64,000 bases of DNA, from the NCBI GenBank assembly GCA_017893485.1, contig JACEHZ010000208.1, positions 434,001-498,000 on the forward strand, written 5' to 3'. Below are positions 56,510 through 64,000 of the stretch, in pieces. Both the position numbers and the translations under genes were made by a program. How positions within the stretch are numbered: the stretch's first letter is position 1; the number at the start of each line of letters is the position of its first letter. The notes beneath the pieces were generated by a model. It did not search any database. It saw only the letters and a program-made list of their open reading frames with translations, and was not told where the DNA came from. This DNA is from Hemerocallis citrina (taxonomy: Eukaryota; Streptophyta; Magnoliopsida; Asparagales; Asphodelaceae).

Positions 56510-57413
56510 GGTTTTTAGTGGTGTCAGATCCCAGATTTGGCTAATGTGTTAATCATGTTTGTCTAATACGTTAGTCAAGTTTGGCTCTAGCTAGTCGAAC
56601 TCAATAATATGCACACCACGTCAATCACATGAACATGTAATAACCAACATATATATGGATATTCATCTTATTTGATTCCTCTTTTATCCCTTCTTATTCA
56701 AGTCTTTCAATCCTTGGTTTCTTCCGTCCCTTGCAGTCCTCATCCTCATTGATTCCTTACTGGGTATAATTTTATTCTTTTGTGGTCATATTCCATTGAT
56801 TCTGGAGTTTTCCATTCTTTTCTTCCCGTTTGGTTCATCGATCGGCATCGGTGGATCTTCAACGACATGTTAGAGGCTTGTTTAATTCCTACGTTACTAT
56901 ATATTTTTCTGATATATTCATTGTGTAAATTTGCTACACTGCATATTTATTTTCTCATTCACATTTGTATTGTGCTTATACATGTATTTCATTCCGTTTT
57001 TCTCTCTACTTTTATAAATCATTTTCACTACTACTATTTTGTGCTATTATGTTTGATATTTATAATCTATACAACTATTTTGATATTCCATTGTGTGACT
57101 TTCAACTCCATTCCTTACTTTTCTACTATTTTATATCAAGAATTTCAAAATATAACATCATACTTAAATTAAATGTCCCATATTCTTGTGCATATGGAAG
57201 GTTACAACTACCATTTCACTGAGAAGATTTTCTACCTATATGCTAATTGATATTTCAAAACTTTTTACTTATATAATAAACTAATGGTAAAGAAATATTT
57301 TCTTTATGACATTTTATTTATACAATTACACTTTATGTTTCCATACAATTTGAACTAGTATAGTTGATTTAACTCTATTTTTTGTTTACAAATTTTTTAA
57401 ATTTATGTTAAGA
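56510..57413. other. T-rich stretch without recognisable genes
   Basis: Possibly a remnant of the internal region after the LTR. Open frames here are short, hydrophobic and low in complexity. Confidence 0.5.
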
Positions 57414-57439
57414 CACTACAAAAGGTACTTGTTTTAGCG

Positions 57440-57680
57440 GCGAATATTCCCCGGCGTTTTACTAGTAGCGCCGGAGTAGGGAGCGAATAGGAATGGGCGC
57501 CAGATGGGATGGTTATACACCGGCGGTCGATTTAAAATGCCGGTCAATCTTCGTATTCACCGGCATTTTATTTAGAAACGAGGGTGAAGCGTATTATTCA
57601 CCGGCATTTATTATCAAAACGCCGGTGAATATACGGACACATTCACCGGCGTGACTAATTGAAACGCCGGTGAATAAGCT
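57440..57680 (+). repeat. CACTA subterminal repeats
   Basis: About nine boxes of TTCACCGGCG or its reverse ACGCCGGTGAAT within 240 bp. In En/Spm such boxes bind the element's own accessory protein. Confidence 0.8.
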
Positions 57681-58019
57681 GCGATAAAACCCGCGAGCCC
57701 TAATCCTTCGCTCGCCATTTTTCCAGACCCCCCCCCCAAAAAAAGGGCGCTTCGTTTCCCTCCTTCCTCGCTCTACTTCCCGTGCGTTTGCCTCAGCCGC
57801 TTCGTCCTCTTCGACGGCCTTCGACCTTTCGAAATCGTCCCTTCTTCCCTTCGTCATTTTCGATTTCCCTCTTCCCTCTCTCTATTTGGAGGTGAATCGG
57901 CGATCGCCCCGCTCTCTCTCTCTCTCCTACGCCCCCGCGCTCGTCGCCCCGCTCTCTCTCTTCGGTATCATCTCTTGATTTTCCTTATTTTTCAAAAAAA
58001 GCATGTTTTTTTCAGATTA

Positions 58020-59950
58020 TGCTTCTTGATTTCCTTAACATGAATGGTTTAGTTGGGATGAAGAATGAATAGAAAAATATATGCTTAGATACTGGAAATT
58101 TTCATCTTCTTTTACTGTTAATGAAGCTTATTTCATGCATCTGATTGTCATATTGGTATGTTTTTTTTACCAAAATGGGTTCACTGTGAACTGAGGATGC
58201 TATAGGTACGTATGCCAAAATCCTCCGACCGGATATGCACAACAATTGGGTTTTAGATTTAGTTGGGCACAGTGAATTAGCAGAGCAACATATAAGCTCA
58301 GATAATGGAAATTTTCATTTTTTCATATACTGTTAAAGTTACCTGTTTGCCCTCGTTGGCATGATTTTTTAACAAAAAATGGGTTCACTTCCAAACTAAG
58401 TATGCTGCTAGCATACCCATTTTCTTTCACTGTTAATGAAGCTGATTTCATGCATCTGATTGTCTTCTTGGCATGCATGTTTTTTTGACCAAAATGGGTT
58501 CACTGTGAACTGAAGATGCTATAGGTACGTATGCCAAAATCCTCCGGATATGCACAACAATTGGGTTTTAGATTTAGTTGGGCTAAAGAAGTAGTAGAGC
58601 AACATATAAGCTCAGATAATGGAAATTTTCATTTTAAGATACTGTTAAAGTAACCTGATTGCCATCTTTGGCATGATTTTTTAACCAAAAATGGGTTCAC
58701 TTCCAAACTAAGTATGCTACTAGCATCCCCATTTTCTTTCACTGTTAATGAAGCTGATTTCATGCATCTGATTGTCTTCTTGGCATGCATGTTTTTTGAC
58801 CAAAATGGGTTCACTGTGAACTGAGGATGCTATAGGTACGTATGCCAAAATACTCCGGCCGAATATGCACAACAATTGGGTTTTAGATTTAGTTGGGCTA
58901 AAGAATTAGTAGAGCAACATATACACTCAGATAATGGGTATTTTCATTTTCAGATACTGTTAGATAACCTTAATGCCATCTTAGGCATGATTTTTTAACA
59001 TAAAATGGGTATACTTCCAAACTAAGTATGCTGCTAGCATCCTCATCTTCTTTTATTATTAGTGAAGCTTATTTTCATGCATCTGATTGTCATCTTGGCA
59101 TGTTTTTTTGACCAAAATGGGTTCACTGTGAACTGAGGATGCTATAGGTATGTATGCCAAAATCCTCCGGCCAGATATGCACAACAATCAGGTTTTAGAT
59201 TTAGTTGGGCTAAAGAATTAGTAGAGCAACATATACGCTCAGATAATGGGTATTTTCATTTTCAGATACTGTTAGATAACCTGATTGCCAACTTAGGCAT
59301 GATTTTTTAACCAAAAATGGGTACACTTCCAAACTAAGTATGCTGCTAGCATCCTAATCTTCTTTTACTGTTAGTGAAGCTTATTTTCATGCATCTGATT
59401 GTCATCTTGGCATTTTTTTTGACCAAAATGGGTTCACTGTGAACTGAGGATGGTATAGGTACGTATGCCAAAATCCTCCGGCCGGATATGCACAACAATT
59501 GGGTTTTAGATTTAGTTGGGCACAGTGAATTAGTAGAGCAACATATAAGCTCAGATAATGGAAATTTTCATTTTCAGATACTGTTAATAAAGCTGATTGC
59601 CATCTTAGGCATGATTTTTTAACAAAATGGGTTCACTTCCAAACTAAGTATGCTGCTAGCATCCTCATTTTCTTTTACTGTTAATGAAGCTTATCCCATG
59701 CATCTGATTGTCATCTTGGCATGTTTTTTTGACCAAAATGGGTTCACTGTTAACTGAGGATGCTATAGCTGTATGCCAAAATCCTCCGGATATGTACAAC
59801 AATTGGTTCACTCTGAAAAATATATGCTTACATACTGGACATTATCATTTTTCTTTTACTGTTAATGAAGCTGATTTCAAGCATCTGATTGGCATCTTGG
59901 CATGTTTTTTACCAAAATCCTCCAAATCTGTACAAGATTTGGGCTGAACA
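58020..59950 (+). repeat. tandem array of about six 312-bp repeats
   Basis: The landmark CTGATTGTC recurs at 58141, 58456, 58768, 59083, 59395 and 59704 (spacing 309-315), with a shortened last unit at 59886. Each unit holds two related halves built on ACTGTTAA...AAAATGGGTTCACT. Lies upstream of the transposase, probably in a 5' intron. Confidence 0.92.
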
Positions 59951-60052
59951 AACCTCGTGCAGGTTTCTTTTGGCGCTACAAACATCAATGATTTAGTTGG
60001 GATGAAGAATTATTTTAGAAAAACTTATTAGTAGCCATATTAGTTTCTTTTG

Positions 60053-60110
<58 letters not shown>
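60053..60110. repeat. (TTA)n microsatellite
   Basis: About 19 TTA units. Confidence 0.9.
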
Positions 60111-60111
<1 letters not shown>

Positions 60112-60571
60112 GAGATAAGTAAGTGATTATTAGTAGCCATGAACAGAATACCCTTTAGTTACAGCACGAAGCGCTCATTATTCGGCTGATTCCTCTTCAT
60201 CAGCAAAATACCCTTTACCATCATCATCTCCTTGAACGGAAAGCCAAATACAGGGGAGACTATAGTCGATTTTTTTTGGCATTCGAACACAGGGTGTGCG
60301 ATAAAATACCACTAAGGTGGTTGTGATAATTTCCACAAAAGGTAGTTTAGGGTTATGTGAATAGAGTAGATTGTGTTAAGATGTATTTTTTTTGTACATT
60401 TTTTGGAACCACAATTTCTTTATTTTACAGTTAATTAAAGATTATATCGTTTATTTATTTACAGCTAGGGATGGTTTTCAAATAGGTAAAATTTAATATA
60501 CAAAATGCCTTTTACTGTTATTACTATTTAATATATCAAATTTTAATTTCAGATTGTGTGCTATTGTTATA

Positions 60572-63500
60572 ATGGATAGAAGTTGAATTCGTAAACCACG
60601 ATTATCCAAGGAGTACCGTGATGGTATTAAAGATTTTATTTTCTTTGCCAAACGACATTCCCGTGATCCCAACCTAATCCTTTGTCCATGCCTCCGGTGT
60701 ACAAATTGTATGCTGAGGACATGTGACGTAGTACATACACACTTGGTTGTCAATGGTTTTCTTCAAGGGTACACAAGGTGGTTTTGTCATGGAGAGGATC
60801 ATACGTCAGCTCCTGTTCGTCCGGTTGTATTAGAAAATGAAGCTGAGCCCTTAGTGAACGAAGACTTAAGCGTTTCCGATGAGATGCATGCTTTGTTGCA
60901 AGATGCCATGGGGATTCATAATGTTCCTTTCCACACCAATAACCCAACAACCCAAGTTCACAATGAGTCAACAGAAATAAACCGGATTGGTGGTGGGGTG
61001 GACGAGGAAATGTCTGGCCCCACCCCTGAAAATAATAAGCAACAAGAATCCTTCGCTAAGTTACTTGAAGATTCTAGTACTCCGTTGTACCGCGATTGCA
61101 CCAAATTTTCTAAATTCTCATTCATTGTCAGACTATTTCAGATTAAATGTTTAAACGGGTGGTCTGCTAAGTCCTTCACTATGCTACTTGAATTGTTGAA
61201 TGAAGCATTTCCTGAAATCTGTATTCCAAACTCAGCCTATAAAATCAAAAAATTCCTAAGTTCTTTCGATCTAGGATATGAGAAGATAGCAACATGTCCA
61301 AATGACTGTATGCTTTTCACGAGTGGTAAGGAAGGTCTGGAGAATTGCGAAGTGTGTGGTTCTTCAAAATGGAAAGAAAGACCAAATCAAGACGAGGGAG
61401 CCAGTGGATCTACTAAGCGAAGTAGGAAAAAGAAGCCTGCCAAAATACTGCGTTACTTTCCTCTGATTCCTAGGCTACAAAGGTTGTTTATGTCTATGAA
61501 AACTTTTTCTGATATGAAATGGCATGCTGAAGGTCGCACTAATGATGGGATTCTTAGACATCCTGCTGATTCTCAATCTTGGAAAAAATTTGATGAAAGA
61601 TATCCTGATTTTGCGGAAGATCCTCGAAATGTGAGACTTGGACTAGCTAGTGATGGTTTCAACCCTTTCAGGCAAATGAGTAGTACATACAGCATATGGC
61701 CGGTTGTGTTGATACCATACAATTTTCCGCCTTGGAAATGGATGAAGCAGTCCTCATTTATTTTGTCCATGATAGTTCCTGGACCGAAAGGTCCTGGAAA
61801 TGATATAGATGTGTACCTACAACCGTTAATAGATGAACTTCAGAAGTTGTGGGTGGGTGTTCCAACCTATGATGCTGTGGCTAAAAAAACATTTTCTCTT
61901 CGTGCCGTGTTGTCTTGGACAATCAATGATTTTCCAGCATATGCAAATTTATCTGGATATAGTACTAAAGGACGTTATGCATGTCCATGTTGTGCTGACC
62001 AAACTAGTTCAAGGTGATTGTACAATGGCAGAAAGTTCTGCTATATGGGTCATAGGAGATGGTTGCCTGACACACATATCTTTCGGGCAGAGGCAGCGAC
62101 ATTTGATGGTACCGACGAGTGGGAACATTCTCCTGGGTCTTCTTCTGGTTCAGATATTTTGAGGCGGGTAGATGGTCATCAATTCAAATATGGAAAAGAA
62201 TCAGAAGTCAGGACAAAGGGCAAGAAAAGGGCAAGGCCGGAGCAAGGTGAGGAGACCGATCTATATGGCGAAGATGAGGATCAAAACATGACGAGTTTAG
62301 GTGCATGGAAGAAGAATAGTATTTTCTTCAAGTTGCCGTATTGGAAATTCAACTTACTGCGACATAATTTAGATGTGATGCATATCGGAAAAAATATTGG
62401 TGAGAATTGTATAGGAACAGTTATGGGAGATGATCAGAAGACAAAGGACAATCTCAAGAGCCGACTTGATTTGAAGTCAATGGACATCCGACATGAGTTG
62501 CACCCAGAAGAATTGCCGAACGGGAAAGTACTCCTACCTCCTGCAATCTATTCAATGTCAAAATCGGAGTTGGAATTGTTTTGCAAAGTATTACTTGAAC
62601 TTAAAGTCCCTGATGGCTATTCTTCTAACATGGCAAGATGTGTCAACTTTAAAGAGAAGAGGCTTCAGGGTCTAAAGTCGCACGACTACCACATCCTAAT
62701 GCAGGATCTCCTTCCTGTGGCCCTAAGGTCTTCAATGTGTGAGCAAGTCACTACTGTCCTGAAAGATCTTTGTAGCATATATAAAGGTATTTGCTCAAGA
62801 ATGCTTCGTGTTGAAGATCTGGACCAATTGGAGCAGCAGGCGGCATTGACACTTAGTAAAATGGAGATGATATTTCCTCCATCGTTCTTCACTATAATGA
62901 TTCACTTGATAATCCACCTTGCTGGTGAAGCCAGAATCGGCGGTCATGTTCACTATCGGTGGATGTACCCCATTGAGAGGTAAAATAATTCATTCATCTT
63001 ACGAAATTGAATTTTCAAAAGCTCATTTCTTTTAATCCCCTAATCCGCTCTAATTTATTAATTGTACATATTCAGGTACTTATACCGGCTAAAGGGTTAT
63101 GTGAAAAATAGAGCATATCCTGAAGGGTCAATAGCCCAGGGATATCTATCAGAGGAGTGCTCACATTTTTTTCCAGGTATTTGCCTGGTGTGGAGACATC
63201 TTCCAGTAGACCACGTAGAAATCCAGACATTTCCAACCTTGATGGTGCTCAATATCTTTTTGATACCGCTGGCACTACTGTTGGTAAAGTTGATGCATTT
63301 GAGCTCGATAGCTTAGTGTGGGAACAGGCACATCGATATGTGCTAGACCATCATGCATCAGTGGAACCATTTCGAAAGTAAGTTGCTTTTGAATTTAAAT
63401 TGAATACAGTGAAAACAGCGGAGTTCGATATTTTTGATACTTTTGTTATTCCTAATTTCAATTGCTTGTATTTTAGCGAATTTGTCAGGGACATCAAACG

Positions 63501-64000
63501 AAGGGCTAGACCAAGAAAACTACCACCACATGAACAAAACAAGTTGATGAATGAAAAATTTCATAAGTGGTTTGAATCTCATGTAGGTGAATTACAGTTA
63601 TGCAAGTTAATCTTTATTATAACTACATTTTCTATGGTGCTGATACGATTTGCGCAAAATTAATAGGTACATTCTTTGGGTCTTGAAGGTGCGTCATCTG
63701 AAATACAAGTACTTGCCAAAGGTCCCTATCAGATGGTCAAAAGATACGGAGGATACATATTCAATGGTTTTAGATTTCATACTAAGGATCGTGAATGTAA
63801 TTTGAAGTCTCAAAATAGTGGAATGGTAGTGACGTCTAAGACTAGAAGTTATGCTTCCAAATCGGACACGAGGCCTGTAGATGGAGATCTCGACTACTAT
63901 GGAGTGCTCACGGATATCATTGAGTTGAATTATTTTGGCCATTTCCGTGTTGTCTTATTTCGTGGGGATTGGGCTGAGTTTGATAGGAATTTTGCTAACA
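60572..64000 (+). pseudogene. CACTA transposase (TNP2-like), nearly open, runs off the window
   Basis: Proposed exons: 60572-62979, 63076-63377, 63477-63582 and 63667-beyond 64000, all GT-AG. A 3' splice site TTTAATTTCAG precedes the ATG at 60551. Domains in order: transposase-associated (MDRS...KPRLSKEYRDGI, CPCLRCTN, GFLQGYTRW), a spacer, Transposase_21 (about 61450-62450; MKWHAEGR, RLGLASDGFNPF, WPVVLIPYNFPPW, CPCC), DUF4218 (DLLPVALRSSM to YRWMYPIER) and DUF4216 (IELNYFGHFRVVLFRGDWAE). Breaks: TGA at codon 5 (60584) and TGA at 62015, both where the family has Trp, plus a 1-base frameshift near 63155. It would excise and reinsert CACTA elements. Translation could restart at 60710, but that loses the N-terminus. 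Confidence 0.9.

Larger units (their letters stand above)
57414..64000 (+). mobile_element. CACTA (En/Spm) transposon, 5' part
   Basis: Starts CACTACAAAAGG at 57414, the CACTA terminal repeat, preceded by AGA as the possible 3-bp duplication. Subterminal CCGGCG/CGCCGG boxes follow. The encoded protein has the CACTA domain set: transposase-associated, Transposase_21, DUF4218, DUF4216. The 3' end lies outside the window. Confidence 0.9.

Noticed and set aside
56780..57172. 130-codon hydrophobic frame
   Set aside because: Phe/Ile/Tyr-rich translation of T-rich DNA, with no family resemblance and no promoter.

Overview
This window is plant nuclear DNA, almost certainly angiosperm. It is AT-rich and about 90% transposable elements in nested layers. 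The elements are typical of plants: Ty1/copia and chromodomain Ty3/gypsy LTR retrotransposons, BED-finger hAT, CACTA, a PIF/Harbinger-type ORF1, LINEs and MITEs. The only complete host gene I can support is a three-exon BURP-domain gene of the RD22 type at 48865-50278. I cannot name the species.

Layout, left to right. 1-5915: decayed minus-strand copia element (copia-1), its 3' LTR cut by the window edge. About 6900-7755: 5'-truncated LINE tail ending in poly(A). 8675-14092: complete young copia element (copia-2) with 506-bp LTRs and a perfect 5-bp target duplication. 14214-16033: Harbinger-like element with matching terminal inverted repeats that carries only a broken Myb-like ORF1. 16121-19711: 3' end and long LTR of an old Tekay-like gypsy element. 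19712-34178: a hAT element (hAT-A) split by a complete 11.9-kb Tekay-like gypsy element (21353-33216, duplication ATTAT). 34238-41458: a second related hAT (hAT-B) with an 8-bp duplication, split by a 3.7-kb solo LTR (36532-40246, duplication CATAT). About 41467-46020: decayed LINE with a foreign, organelle-like insert. 47320-48500: cluster of Helitron-like and foldback MITEs. 48865-50278: the BURP gene. 51063-51224: membrane-protein fragment cut short by copia-3 (about 51225-53292, minus strand). 53293-56509: LTR of the same family as the 3.7-kb solo LTR. 57414-64000: 5' part of a CACTA element with a TNP2-like transposase that is nearly open and runs off the window.

How the parts relate. 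Joining the hAT sequence across each inserted gypsy unit, and keeping one copy of each target duplication, rebuilds continuous hAT sequence, so the order of insertion can be read directly. Most genes are broken. Many stops look like C-to-T or G-to-A changes, as expected for methylated transposons. The most unusual signals are: a palindrome CAGTCGACTG repeated six times upstream of the copia-2 TATA box and six more times inside its coding region, with a related array in copia-3; an extra acidic coiled-coil ORF upstream of gag in the gypsy element; tRNA-like A/B boxes in gypsy LTRs; and a Harbinger element that carries ORF1 without a transposase.
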